The notes under the pieces: generated by a model
Database searches by the model: none
Told to the model about the DNA's origin: nothing
The model's input: the letters and a program-made list of their open reading frames with translations, nothing else
Program-made: the position numbers and the translations under genes
Shown: in pieces, positions 1-7,354 of the stretch
Numbering within the stretch: position 1 is the first letter of the stretch
Layout: each line of letters opens with the position of its first letter
Source of the DNA: JAYFRL01 sp034925905
GTDB lineage: Bacteria; Bacillota; Clostridia; Lachnospirales; Anaerotignaceae
DNA: 23,900 nucleotides
NCBI GenBank assembly: GCA_034925905.1
Contig: JAYFRL010000028.1
Span: forward strand, 1 to 23,900
Direction of reading: 5' to 3'

Positions 1-1
1 G

Positions 2-160
2 GACAAAAGCGGAGAACGGTCAAAACAGCTTGCTGCGCTTGAAGCTGAGAACGCTATGTATGAATCAGTAAACGCCCGCCTTGATGAAGAAATCGACTGG
101 CTGCGTTCACTCGTAGAGCAGTATTACCAAGGGGAGGTGCCTGATGGACAAGTACAATAG
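2..160 (+). CDS. C-terminal end of an upstream phage gene (partial)
   Basis: An open frame enters from the left edge and stops at TAG 158-160. The 52 visible residues are rich in Glu, Ala, Leu and Arg (KQLAALEAENAMYESVNARL), which suggests an amphipathic coiled coil. The stop lies 17 bases inside the next gene, whose ribosome site (GGGGAGGTG, 131-139) falls within this frame, so the two are translationally coupled. No family is recognised from this fragment. It is probably a small accessory protein of the replication module. Confidence 0.6.
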   Translation, partial: DKSGERSKQLAALEAENAMYESVNARLDEEIDWLRSLVEQYYQGEVPDGQVQ

Positions 161-566
161 CGAGGGTTATCCTGACCCGACCGCCTATGAAGCATTGACG
201 GCAGTTGCCAAGTCAGAAGCCCCGGCGAAAACTTATCGTCCGCTTGTTTACCTCGCTTCACCTTTCGCAGGAGACACAGAAAGAAACATCGAACGGGCAA
301 GAGGATACTGCCGCTTTGCTGTTTCTAATGGGTGCATCCCGATTGCTCCCCACCTCCACTACCCGCAGTTCATGGATGATGATGACAAAGAGCAGCGAGA
401 ATTGGGTATGTTCTTTGCCCTTGTCCTGCTTGGCAAATGCGATGAGCTATGGGTTTTCGGCAAACCTTCCGAGGGTATGTCCCGCGAGATCGCTAAGGCA
501 AAAAAACGCGATATACCTATCAAATACTACAACCATAAATGTGAGGTGCTGGAATATGGAACTTAA
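144..566 (+). CDS. DUF4406/DUF7768-like (nucleoside deoxyribosyltransferase-like fold) protein
   Basis: The protein has 140 residues. After about 30 polar residues comes a beta strand plus loop, VYLASPFAGD (about 35-44), then ERNIERARGYCRFAV and a later CDELWVFGKPSEGM segment. This is the pattern of the small Rossmann-like DUF4406/DUF7768 proteins, which are distantly related to nucleoside 2-deoxyribosyltransferases. They are common in phage replication modules. A role in nucleotide or modified-base metabolism is inferred, not shown. ATG 144 was chosen because GGGGAGGTG lies just upstream. The stop overlaps the next start by 11 bases, so the gene is in an operon with the primase-helicase. Confidence 0.7.
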   Translation: MDKYNSEGYPDPTAYEALTAVAKSEAPAKTYRPLVYLASPFAGDTERNIERARGYCRFAVSNGCIPIAPHLHYPQFMDDDDKEQRELGMFFALVLLGKCDELWVFGKPSEGMSREIAKAKKRDIPIKYYNHKCEVLEYGT

Positions 567-2880
567 AATCGCATATGGCGATAGCCGTCTTTCAAAACGG
601 TGGATCAATAAAAAGACCACATTTGACGAATTGTGCGAGCGGTTCAAAGTCACTCGCCGCACAACTGAAACTGTCGCAGAATACAAGAGATTCACCAAAG
701 ACCGTCGTGATGCCGCAAAAGACGTAGGTGGCTATGTTCTCGGCCATCTTAAGGGCGGCAGACGTAAAAAGGATACCGTGGAAAGCCGCTCGGGGATAAC
801 GCTTGATGCCGACCACGCCGGTAGTAATTTTATCGACACGGTGGAGATGTTGTTTCCTCACAAGTGCGTGATCTATTCTACCCACAGCCATACACCCGAA
901 GACCCCCGGCTTCGCATGGTTATTCCACTTGCCCGCGAGATTTCACCGGACGAATATGCTGCCGTTTCCCGACTGGTCGCGGAAGTCATCGGCATGGACT
1001 TCTTCGACGACAGCACCTATGAACCGGAGCGTTTGATGTACTGGCCGTCCACACCTTCCGACGGCGAATACATTTTTAAAGAAATCGATGGCGATGTCCT
1101 AGATCCAGACGCATACCTCTCCAAGCTCTCCGATTGGCACGACTGCTCACTCTGGCCTACATCAAGCCGCCAGTCCGAAGTGATACAGCGCAACATCCGG
1201 CAACAGCAAGATCCGCTCGAAAAAGAAGGCGTGGTTGGCGCTTTCTGTCGTGCTTATTCGATTGAAGATGTCATTGCAACATTTCTATCTGATGTATACG
1301 AAGCGTCAGCAATGAGCGGCCGTTATGACTATATCCCCGCCGATAGTTCAGCGGGCGTGGTGCTGTATGAAAACAAATGGTCGTATTCCCATCACGCCAC
1401 CGACCCCGCCTGCGGCAGGCTATTAAACGCCTTTGACCTCGTCCGCATCCATAAGTTCACCGACCTTGACGAAAAGGCGGGCTTTAAGGCGATGAGCGCA
1501 CTGGCAGTACAGGATGAAAACGTAAAACTACTGCTCGCAGAGGAGCGCATTGCCAAGGCTGAAAGCGACTTTGATGAAGATGCTGATTGGAAATCCCAGC
1601 TTCAGCGTGAGAAAAGCGGCATCCTCTCCAACACCCTCGGCAACCTGCTCCTTATCCTGAACAACGACGAAACCTTAACGGGTATCCGACATAATCGTCT
1701 CGCCAACCAGATATACGGTGACAAACTGCCCTGGGAACGTCCACATAAGCCTTGGCGGGATGTCGATACAGCCCAGCTTGTGGCTTTCGTCGATAAACGC
1801 TATGGTACGTTTTCGGCTCGAAACTATGAACTTGCGCTGGCTAAGGTTGCCGATGATCGTGCTTATCATCCGATTCGGGAATACCTCGAAGGTTTACCCG
1901 AATGGGATAGAATCCCTCGAATCGACACACTGCTTATTGATTACCTCGGTGCAGAAGATTCGCCTTATACCAGAGCCGTCACCCGTAAGACCCTCGTAGC
2001 AGCGGTGGCTCGGATTATTAGCCCCGGCACAAAGCATGACTCCATCCTTGTCCTCAACGGTAAGCAGGGTATCGGAAAATCCACACTCTTCTCCAAACTG
2101 GGCCAGCAATGGTATTCCGACAGCCTTTCAATATCTGATATGAAAGATAAAACCGCCCCGGAGAAGCTTCAGGGCTACTGGATTCTCGAACTCGGGGAGC
2201 TTGCGGGCATTAAGAAAATGGATGTCGAGACAGTAAAATCTTTTATCACCCGCACCGATGATAAGTATCGTCCTTCGTATGGCCGGGCGGTTGAGAGCCA
2301 CCCGCGCCAATGTATTATCGTGGGTACGACAAACTCAGACGGCGGATTTCTGCGGGACATCACGGGCAACCGACGCTTCTGGCCTGTTTGGGTATCCGGC
2401 GAGAGTAAATACCGCGCTTGGGAGCTTGCGGACATAGACCAGATTTGGGCGGAAGCCCTCGTAAAATACCAAGGCGGTGAAGAATTGTTCTTAAAAGGTG
2501 ATGTTGCTATGGCGGCATTTGCCGAACAGCGCAACGCTATGGAAAACGATGAGCGCGAGGGCATGGTTTTAGATTACCTTGAAACCCTGCTACCTGAAAG
2601 CTGGGATGCAATGGACATTTATCGCAGGATAGAATACATCCGTTCCCCTGACGACCCCACAAGAGCGAACGGAAGCGTCCGCAGGAATCAGGTTTGCGTG
2701 ATGGAGATATGGTGTGAGTGCTTCGGGAAGTCCCGCGAGTCCATAAAGAAAGCTGATTCCTACGAAATCCAAGGTATCTTGAACCGTATCGGCGGCTGGT
2801 CTCTATTCGACGGAAATAAGACCGGCAAAAAATCCTTGCCCATTTATGGCGTTCAGAGGGTCTTCGTTAGAACGGAATGA
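556..2880 (+). CDS. VapE-type phage primase-helicase
   Basis: The protein has 774 residues. An N-terminal primase-like part carries GITLDADHA (LDAD at 83-86) followed by YSTHSHTPEDPRLRMVIPL, the acidic and basic motifs of primase-polymerase-like domains. The C-terminal part is the virulence-associated-E superfamily 3-like helicase domain. It has a Walker A motif GKQGIGKS (about 502-509), an acidic segment ELGELAG, and a conserved end TTNSDGGFLRDITGNRRFW. Phage VapE-like proteins act in initiation of phage DNA replication. The frame is open from base 205, but ATG 556 is preferred. It follows the GAGGTG at 543-548, overlaps the previous stop by 11 bases, and gives a normal family length. The gene looks intact. 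Confidence 0.85.
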   Translation: MELKIAYGDSRLSKRWINKKTTFDELCERFKVTRRTTETVAEYKRFTKDRRDAAKDVGGYVLGHLKGGRRKKDTVESRSGITLDADHAGSNFIDTVEMLFPHKCVIYSTHSHTPEDPRLRMVIPLAREISPDEYAAVSRLVAEVIGMDFFDDSTYEPERLMYWPSTPSDGEYIFKEIDGDVLDPDAYLSKLSDWHDCSLWPTSSRQSEVIQRNIRQQQDPLEKEGVVGAFCRAYSIEDVIATFLSDVYEASAMSGRYDYIPADSSAGVVLYENKWSYSHHATDPACGRLLNAFDLVRIHKFTDLDEKAGFKAMSALAVQDENVKLLLAEERIAKAESDFDEDADWKSQLQREKSGILSNTLGNLLLILNNDETLTGIRHNRLANQIYGDKLPWERPHKPWRDVDTAQLVAFVDKRYGTFSARNYELALAKVADDRAYHPIREYLEGLPEWDRIPRIDTLLIDYLGAEDSPYTRAVTRKTLVAAVARIISPGTKHDSILVLNGKQGIGKSTLFSKLGQQWYSDSLSISDMKDKTAPEKLQGYWILELGELAGIKKMDVETVKSFITRTDDKYRPSYGRAVESHPRQCIIVGTTNSDGGFLRDITGNRRFWPVWVSGESKYRAWELADIDQIWAEALVKYQGGEELFLKGDVAMAAFAEQRNAMENDEREGMVLDYLETLLPESWDAMDIYRRIEYIRSPDDPTRANGSVRRNQVCVMEIWCECFGKSRESIKKADSYEIQGILNRIGGWSLFDGNKTGKKSLPIYGVQRVFVRTE

Positions 2881-3106
2881 AGCATTTTTATTGCCTGTCT
2901 GCTCGTTTTGGGGCTTCGGCAACCAAGTTCGGCAAAGTCGCAAGCCCCTACTAAATCAGTGTTCTACGAGTGCTCTTTCCCTTATTGCCCATTTTGTTCT
3001 ACTAATTTATATAGGTAAGGATAAGGGTAATAGGCACACGGGAAACGCACGCGTAGTAATTATAGGAAAAATCGGGCAATCGGCAAATGAGAAATTGGAG
3101 GTTATC
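2881..3106 (+). other. 226-base intergenic stretch with a hairpin
   Basis: There is no convincing gene here. An inverted repeat pairs GGGGCTT (2910-2916) with AAGCCCC (2942-2948) around a 25-base loop that contains the repeat TTCGGCAA twice. A tiny frame of 25 codons (ATG 2877 to TAA 2954) overlaps the VapE stop. It could be a coupled leader peptide or the remnant of a small gene, but nothing else supports it. No clear promoter is seen. Confidence 0.35.
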
Positions 3107-3394
3107 GTGAGAGAGAAAACCATAGAACAGAAACTCGTCCAAGCAGTCAAAGCAATGGGTGGTACCGCACTTAAATTTACAAGTCCCTGTTTTGATGGAA
3201 TGCCCGACCGCCTTATTCTCCTGCCACGTGGCAAAATCGCCTTTGTTGAAGTGAAGCGGCATAGGGAGAAACCTCGACCTTTGCAGGAAGCACGGCATGG
3301 GATGCTTCGGCGGTTGGGTTTTGCGGTCTACGTTCTGGACGATGGAGCGCAAATCGAAGAAATTTTAGAGCAGATTGGAGGTGGTGCCGGATGA
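3107..3394 (+). CDS. VRR-NUC domain nuclease
   Basis: The protein has 95 residues, and the whole chain is a VRR-NUC fold (PD-(D/E)XK superfamily). Visible motifs are KFTSPCFDGMPDRLILLPRG with the catalytic Asp, then FVEVKRHREK, which holds the E-x-K pair, and a C-terminal YVLDDGAQIEEIL helix. Stand-alone phage VRR-NUC proteins sit beside SNF2 helicases and are thought to cut branched or damaged DNA during replication or recombination. That role is known from the family and not tested here. The GTG start at 3107 follows TTGGAGG (3095-3101). The longer frame from 2846 would overlap VapE and has no ribosome site. The stop overlaps the next ATG by 4 bases (ATGA). Confidence 0.85.
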   Translation: MREKTIEQKLVQAVKAMGGTALKFTSPCFDGMPDRLILLPRGKIAFVEVKRHREKPRPLQEARHGMLRRLGFAVYVLDDGAQIEEILEQIGGGAG

Positions 3395-4754
3395 AGTTCA
3401 TACCACACGATTACCAGCGATATGCGACCGAATATATCAAGAAAAACCCTGTCGCTGCTGTATTCCTTGATATGGGCTTGGGTTAGGTAAGACTGTGTTA
3501 ACACTTACCGCAATTGCCGACCTGCTGTTTGACAGCTTCGAAGCCCACAGGATTTTAGTTATCGCCCCGCTTCGGGTCGCCCGCGACACATGGCCGGATG
3601 AACTTCACAAATGGGAGCATCTTTCCGACCTGAAGTTATCCGTGGCTGTCGGCACGGAGACGGAGCGTAAAGCGGCGCTTCAGGCTAAAGCAGATATTTA
3701 CATCATTAACCGTGAAAATGTAGGGTGGCTGATCGAGGACAGCGGCATCCCTTTCGACTTCGACACCTTGGTGGTTGATGAACTATCCAGCTTCAAGAAC
3801 CACCAGACAAAGCGGTTCAGGTCATTGATGAAGGTTCGCCCCAAGGTAGTACGCATCATCGGTCTGACAGGAACTCCGAGCAGTAACGGTTTGATGGATT
3901 TATGGGCTGAATACCGGCTTCTCGACATGGGTCAGCGGCTCGGACGGTTCATCGGGCAGTATCGCAGCACATACTTCACGCCCGACAAACGAAACGGTCA
4001 GGTCATATTCAGCTACAAGCCTCTGCCGTTTGCTGAAAAAGAAATATACGCCAAAATTGCCGACATTACCATATCCATGAAATCTACTGACCACTTGATC
4101 ATGCCGGAACTGGTAACCGCCCAATTCCCCATTAAGTTATCAGACGAAGAGCGTGAGCGATATGACGAACTGCGCCAGGACTTGGTGTTAAAACTGGCTG
4201 GTGGCGATGTCACTGCCGCCAATGCCGCCGCCCTGTCAGGAAAGCTCTGCCAGATGGCGAATGGTGCGGTTTATGGCGACGACGGTGCAGTCCACTACAT
4301 CCATGACCGTAAACTGGATGCCCTTGAGGATTTGATCGAAGCCGCCAACGGCAAGCCCGTTCTCGTGGCCTACTGGTTCAAACACGATTTGGAGCGAATA
4401 TCAGCAAGGCTGAAAGACCGGCATATCCCATTTACAAAATTGGATACATCGGACAGTATCGCAAGCTGGAACGAGGGTAAATGGCCTGTCGCCTTAATCC
4501 ACCCCGCTTCTGCCGGACACGGATTGAATCTACAGTCGGGCGGCTCCACGATTATCTGGTTCGGGCTGACGTGGAGTTTAGAGCTCTACCAGCAGGCCAA
4601 CGCCCGTCTGTGGCGACAGGGTCAGATCTCTGAAACGGTGGTCCTTCATCACATCATTGCCAAAGACACCATTGACGAACGGGTAATGAAAGCCCTGTCC
4701 GCCAAGGACAGAACACAAACCGCCTTAATTGATGCGGTAAAAGCAAATCTATGA
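3391..4754 (+). pseudogene. SNF2-family DEAD/DEAH helicase, frameshifted in Walker A
   Basis: ATG 3391 opens MKFIPHDYQRYATEYI, the usual SNF2 Q-motif start, and reads to VFLDMGLG, then hits TAG 3484-3486. The expected continuation K-T-V-L-T is present in another frame from 3489. The two halves rejoin exactly if the 5 bases GGTTA at 3481-3485 are removed, giving a normal 452-residue protein. Downstream are the acidic motif VVDELSSFKNH, motif III GLTGTPSSNG, motif V ASAGHGLNLQSG and motif VI QQANARLWRQGQ, so the rest is well kept. As read, the ATPase lysine is cut off from the start, and the enzyme should be inactive unless this is a read error. A GTG at 3495 could start the remainder but lacks the P-loop and a ribosome site. 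Confidence 0.85.
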
Positions 4755-4811
4755 CAATCCATGGAGTCAAAAGCTGCCAATCCGAGTGGACTAAATTATC
4801 GGAGGTAGCCT

Positions 4812-5243
4812 ATGAGCAAACCCAAACTATCGGCAAAGGATTATTTGTCCCAAGCCTATCGTATAGACCAGCGCATCAATAGCAAGATTGAGCAGGTGCA
4901 GTCGTTGCGAGAACTCGCCGGAAAAGCGACTGCCACCCTGTCTGATGTGCCACCAAGCAAGGGAAACCGCAATATCCGCCGCATGGAGGATGTTATCGCT
5001 AAGATGGTAGACTTGGAGTCTGAAATCAACGCTGACCTGACTCGCCTGATAAATCTGAAGCATGAAATCGTCACAGTGATTAAGTGCGTGGAAAACCCCG
5101 AACTCCAGACGCTTCTGGAGCTAAGGTATTTGTGTTTCAAGACATGGGAACAGATAGCGGTCGAGCTGCATTTCGACCTTCGCTGGGTTTACCGGCTTCA
5201 CGGCAGGGCTTTAGACGAGATCGATGCTATACGCCACTGTTGA
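4812..5243 (+). CDS. ArpU/DUF1492-type phage regulator
   Basis: The protein has 143 residues, starting at an ATG preceded by ATCGGAGGTAGC. The N-terminal two thirds are helical and charged. The C-terminal part (about 90-140: LQTLLELRYLCFKTWEQIAVELHF, then WVYRLHGRALDEI) is a helix-turn-helix resembling sigma factor region 4. This arrangement matches DUF1492/ArpU-like proteins, which sit between replication and packaging genes of Firmicutes phages and are thought to switch on late transcription. That role is inferred from family and position. A terminator and the HNH/terminase block follow directly, which fits a late-gene switch here. Confidence 0.75.
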   Translation: MSKPKLSAKDYLSQAYRIDQRINSKIEQVQSLRELAGKATATLSDVPPSKGNRNIRRMEDVIAKMVDLESEINADLTRLINLKHEIVTVIKCVENPELQTLLELRYLCFKTWEQIAVELHFDLRWVYRLHGRALDEIDAIRHC

Positions 5244-5304
5244 CCACTATAATTCCGCTTTGGAACCTGTTACTATTAGAATAGCGAAATTGAATGCACA
5301 CACG

Positions 5305-5336
5305 AGCCTCGCGGGAGCATCCCACGGGGCTTTTCT
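5305..5336 (+). terminator. intrinsic terminator between early and packaging genes
   Basis: Arms 5305-5316 and 5320-5331 pair over 12 positions, with one mismatch and one G-U, around a 3-base loop. A T-rich tract (TTTTCTT) follows. It lies between the late regulator and the HNH gene. Transcription of the packaging module therefore needs read-through or a new promoter. Confidence 0.6.
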
Positions 5337-5360
5337 TATGCGCAGAACAGGAGGTGCAAT

Positions 5361-5711
5361 GTGCCATATAAAGCAAAGAAACCCTGCGCCTACCCCGGCT
5401 GCGCCAAGCTGACCGCGGGTAGGTACTGTGAGGAACATCAGAAACAGGAAGCCAAAAGATATAACAGATACGACCGCGATCCCGACAGCAATAAACGCTA
5501 CGGTAGAACGTGGAAACAAATCCGTGCAGCTTTTCTTTCGGCGAACCCACTGTGCGTTATGTGTAAAGAAGACGGTAGACTTACTCCCGCCGCCCTTGCA
5601 CACCACAAGGTGAAGCTGACCGACGGCGGCACAAACGACTGGGAGAATATGATGGCGCTCTGTCAGGAATGCCACTCAAGACTTCACGCCGGACAAGGCG
5701 ACTACTTTTAA
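5361..5711 (+). CDS. HNH endonuclease of the packaging module
   Basis: The protein has 116 residues. A first zinc-binding cluster is suggested by C9, C14, C23 and H26. The HNH core has C65-x2-C68, AHHKVKLTDGGTNDWENM (His 81/82 and an Asn near 92-96) and CQECHSRLH (C101, C104, H105, H109). HNH proteins placed just before TerS in HK97-like and other cos phages work with the terminase in cutting concatemeric DNA at cos. That role is assigned from family and gene order. The GTG start at 5361 follows AGGAGGTGCAAT. The protein appears complete. Confidence 0.85.
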   Translation: MPYKAKKPCAYPGCAKLTAGRYCEEHQKQEAKRYNRYDRDPDSNKRYGRTWKQIRAAFLSANPLCVMCKEDGRLTPAALAHHKVKLTDGGTNDWENMMALCQECHSRLHAGQGDYF

Positions 5712-5715
5712 GTTC

Positions 5716-5833
5716 AGACCGAGGGGCGGTCTCAATCCCTGTGACTTCTAAGGTGGACACCGCGCTTGGCCTGCCGTGTGAATTTTTGAAAAATCAAAAA
5801 TCAAAAAATCAAACGGAAATCAAAATCAAAAAC
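5716..5833 (+). other. candidate cos region plus A-tract array
   Basis: The HNH-TerS gap has a perfect 6-base inverted repeat (AGACCG 5716-5721, CGGTCT 5727-5732) around AGGGG. Next comes a mixed G+C-rich stretch to about 5780, then repeated A-tracts of AAATC type at 5789-5833. In cos phages of this gene order the packaging site lies here. A-tracts next to terminase genes can bend DNA for terminase binding. The assignment rests on position and structure only. Confidence 0.35.
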
Positions 5834-5845
5834 GAGGTGATGACA

Positions 5846-6346
5846 ATGCCCAGCGGAGGCTATCGTCCGGGGGCAGGCCGCCCTCGGAAAAATCCAATCG
5901 ATAAAAAGCTTGAAGGTAAAACTTCTGGCGCGAATGCTGTAATTCAGCCAAAACCAAAAAAGGTTAATTCCAAAAATGTGATGGCAGACTACTTCTCCAT
6001 TGCGATAAAAGAATGCGAAAAAGAAGTGCCCTCGGCAGACGTGCTAAGGAATGAAATTGAGGAATATATCTCAGCTCGCGGCTGTGATGGTTATGTCGCG
6101 CCGCAGACAATTACAGATTATGTGCTGAACAGGCAGGGCTTTCTTGCCTGCGAAGCCATGAACCGTAAAATCGGACGAATGACCAAGGAACTGAAGCTCT
6201 CGCCCTATGTCACGGCAGGCGCTCAGTATTACAAGGCGATGCAAGGCGACTTTAACTTGATTATGCAAATCATCAATCGTCACAGTAGCACGCAGGGTGA
6301 AGAAAAGAACGCCTTTCTCGAACTACTCACAAACAGGGGGTTTTAA
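5846..6346 (+). CDS. terS: terminase small subunit (P27 family)
   Basis: The protein has 166 residues. It begins PSGGYRPGAGRPRKNP, the basic GAGRP leader typical of P27-type small terminases. A helical core follows with DYVLNRQGFLACEAMNRKIG and QYYKAMQGDFNLIMQIINRH. Small terminases recognise the packaging site and load the large subunit. The frame is open from 5669, but ATG 5846 follows GAGGTG (5834-5839) at good spacing and gives the family start. Unusually, the large subunit is 4 kb away, separated by the cargo/methylase block, as in many Clostridia prophages. Confidence 0.8.
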   Translation: MPSGGYRPGAGRPRKNPIDKKLEGKTSGANAVIQPKPKKVNSKNVMADYFSIAIKECEKEVPSADVLRNEIEEYISARGCDGYVAPQTITDYVLNRQGFLACEAMNRKIGRMTKELKLSPYVTAGAQYYKAMQGDFNLIMQIINRHSSTQGEEKNAFLELLTNRGF

Positions 6347-6350
6347 TAAA

Positions 6351-6497
6351 ATGCAGACTACAGAACGATTTGAAAAGGTGGATATCAAACGCCTTGTTCC
6401 ATACGCAAGGAACGCCTTGTTCCATACGCAAGGAACGCCTCACTCACAGCAAGGAGCGGATTCTACAGCTTCGCTCTTCGCTAATAAACTATACTAA
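6351..6497 (+). pseudogene. truncated 5' copy of a ParB-methyltransferase gene
   Basis: ATG 6351 opens MQTTERFEKVDIKRLVPYARN, closely matching the start of the intact gene at 7355 (MKSTERFEKVNIDRLVPYARN). After codon 20 or so a 23-base tandem duplication (6390-6412 and 6413-6435) shifts the frame, and the readable protein ends at 48 residues. At DNA level the likeness to the 7355 gene continues through AAGGAGCGGATTCTACAG to about 6475 and then stops abruptly, just before the end of the reversed cargo gene. This is the left remnant of a gene displaced by that cargo. Confidence 0.8.
6390..6435 (+). repeat. 23-base perfect tandem duplication
   Basis: Two head-to-tail copies begin CGCCTTGTTCCATACG and end CAAGGAA. 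The unit length is not a multiple of three, so it breaks the ParB frame. The corresponding segment is present only once in the intact gene near 7395-7417. Confidence 0.95.
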
Positions 6498-6516
6498 ACT
6501 TTATGAATTGTGACAA

Positions 6517-7239
6517 CTATTTCAAATTAACATAGCCAAAGTGATATTGGCTGTTATTAATAACTTGTTGCAAATCCATGCCTGATGAAGTGATTTGGAA
6601 CAATTGAGCCTTAAGCGATGATTCGGGTTGTAAATCTTCAATTTTAATCCAAATACGTGCTGTTTCACCATGCCATGCTGCAGGGTAGTCATCGTTTGAT
6701 AAGCTCTTAGGCTCTGTGAACGACTTAATTTCCAAGACATTGGCTTTATATTCAATGTCATTGTTACCGCCAGCAGTTCTTCCGATAGCAAAGATAATAG
6801 TAACTTTTTCGCCGCGGCTAATTGCTTTGTTATACGCTGCTACACGCTTTGGTGACATACCGTAATAGAGAGCTTGCGTAGAAAACCATGTAAATCCTCT
6901 CACGGCTTGGTCTGCGATGTATAGCTGCATGGTTTCATGACCGTTATATTCGTTACCTTGGTTATCACACGAGGTTGCGAGTTTCATAAAGATGAAACTC
7001 TCATCAGAAAGATTTACTTCGTCTGAATCACGGTCAGATAGCATCTGCCTTACAGATTCGATATTTAAGTATTTCTTTTTTAGTTCCATATAGAGTTCCT
7101 CGTCTTTGGCAATCATGTACATCTCAAGCATATCGTTAAGTGCTACGGTTTTCGTCAGCCCTCGTTGCAAAACAAACTCATCGAACATTTGCTGGACTGT
7201 TTCGTGGGCGTTGATGGTCATGTAATTTTTTCGTGGCAT
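6517..7239 (-). CDS. reversed cargo gene: probable DNA-binding N-terminus with possible EVE/PUA-like C-terminus
   Basis: The protein has 240 residues and is the only well-supported gene on the - strand. The N-terminal 60 residues (MPRKNYMTINAHETVQQMF, then LTKTVALNDMLEMYM) look like a ribbon-helix-helix segment: a strand followed by two helices. The C-terminal half has FTWFSTQALYYGMS, KVTIIFAIGR, YKANVLEIKSF and ARIWIKIEDL, and ends QYHFGYVNLK. These short beta strands, with Trp-Phe early and an I-W-I-K-I strand late, suggest an EVE/PUA-like small beta domain. Both domain calls are by eye. The gene is visibly more A+T-rich than its neighbours and has its own promoter and operators, as expected for an acquired lysogenic cargo gene (moron). 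Function is unknown. A defence, counter-defence or regulatory role is possible. AGAGG lies 8 bases before its ATG. Confidence 0.75.
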   Translation of the reverse strand: MPRKNYMTINAHETVQQMFDEFVLQRGLTKTVALNDMLEMYMIAKDEELYMELKKKYLNIESVRQMLSDRDSDEVNLSDESFIFMKLATSCDNQGNEYNGHETMQLYIADQAVRGFTWFSTQALYYGMSPKRVAAYNKAISRGEKVTIIFAIGRTAGGNNDIEYKANVLEIKSFTEPKSLSNDDYPAAWHGETARIWIKIEDLQPESSLKAQLFQITSSGMDLQQVINNSQYHFGYVNLK

Positions 7240-7264
7240 AGTATTATCCTCTTTTCTTGATATT

Positions 7265-7315
7265 TTGTACTACCGCTCCGGTAGAGCAATTTAATTGTAC
7301 TACCATGCCGGCAGA
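7265..7315 (-). promoter_or_regulatory. twin operator repeats for the cargo gene
   Basis: Two 21-base near-identical direct repeats lie at 7265-7285 and 7295-7315. Both read TTGTACTACC, five variable bases, then GGTAGA or GGCAGA on the + strand. They start exactly 30 bases apart, about three helical turns. Each holds an inverted repeat (CTACCG/CGGTAG in the first, imperfect in the second). The second fills the -10/-35 spacer of the cargo promoter and the first lies just past the predicted start of transcription. Autorepression by the cargo protein's N-terminal domain is inferred. Confidence 0.65.
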
Positions 7316-7322
7316 ATGTCAA
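7294..7322 (-). promoter_or_regulatory. sigma-A-type promoter of the cargo gene
   Basis: Read on the - strand, TTGACA (7322-7317) and TACAAT (7299-7294) are separated by exactly 17 bases. The first is a perfect -35 and the second a one-mismatch -10. Transcription should begin near 7287 and run into the cargo gene at 7239. This is the best promoter in the window. Confidence 0.75.
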
Positions 7323-7354
7323 TAGAGAGGATAGAAAAAATTTGGAGGTTCTTT

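Noticed and set aside
205..555. N-terminal extension of VapE
   Set aside because: It overlaps the DUF4406-like gene in another frame, has low-complexity unlike-protein sequence and no ribosome site. ATG 556 fits the family.
4751..4882. Small 43-codon frame starting MTIHGVKSCQSEWTK, overlapping the SNF2 stop by 4 bases
   Set aside because: The ATGA overlap is tempting, but there is no good ribosome site and it runs 71 bases into the next gene. No family is recognised.
5240..5270. TTGACC and TATAAT next to each other as a late promoter
   Set aside because: The two boxes are only 2 bases apart, not 16-18, and no good -35 lies 17 bases before the TATAAT.
5227..5675. Two long - strand open frames over the HNH gene and its upstream gap
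   Set aside because: They are antisense to a well-supported HNH gene, lack ribosome sites and have no recognisable domains. They are open by base composition only.
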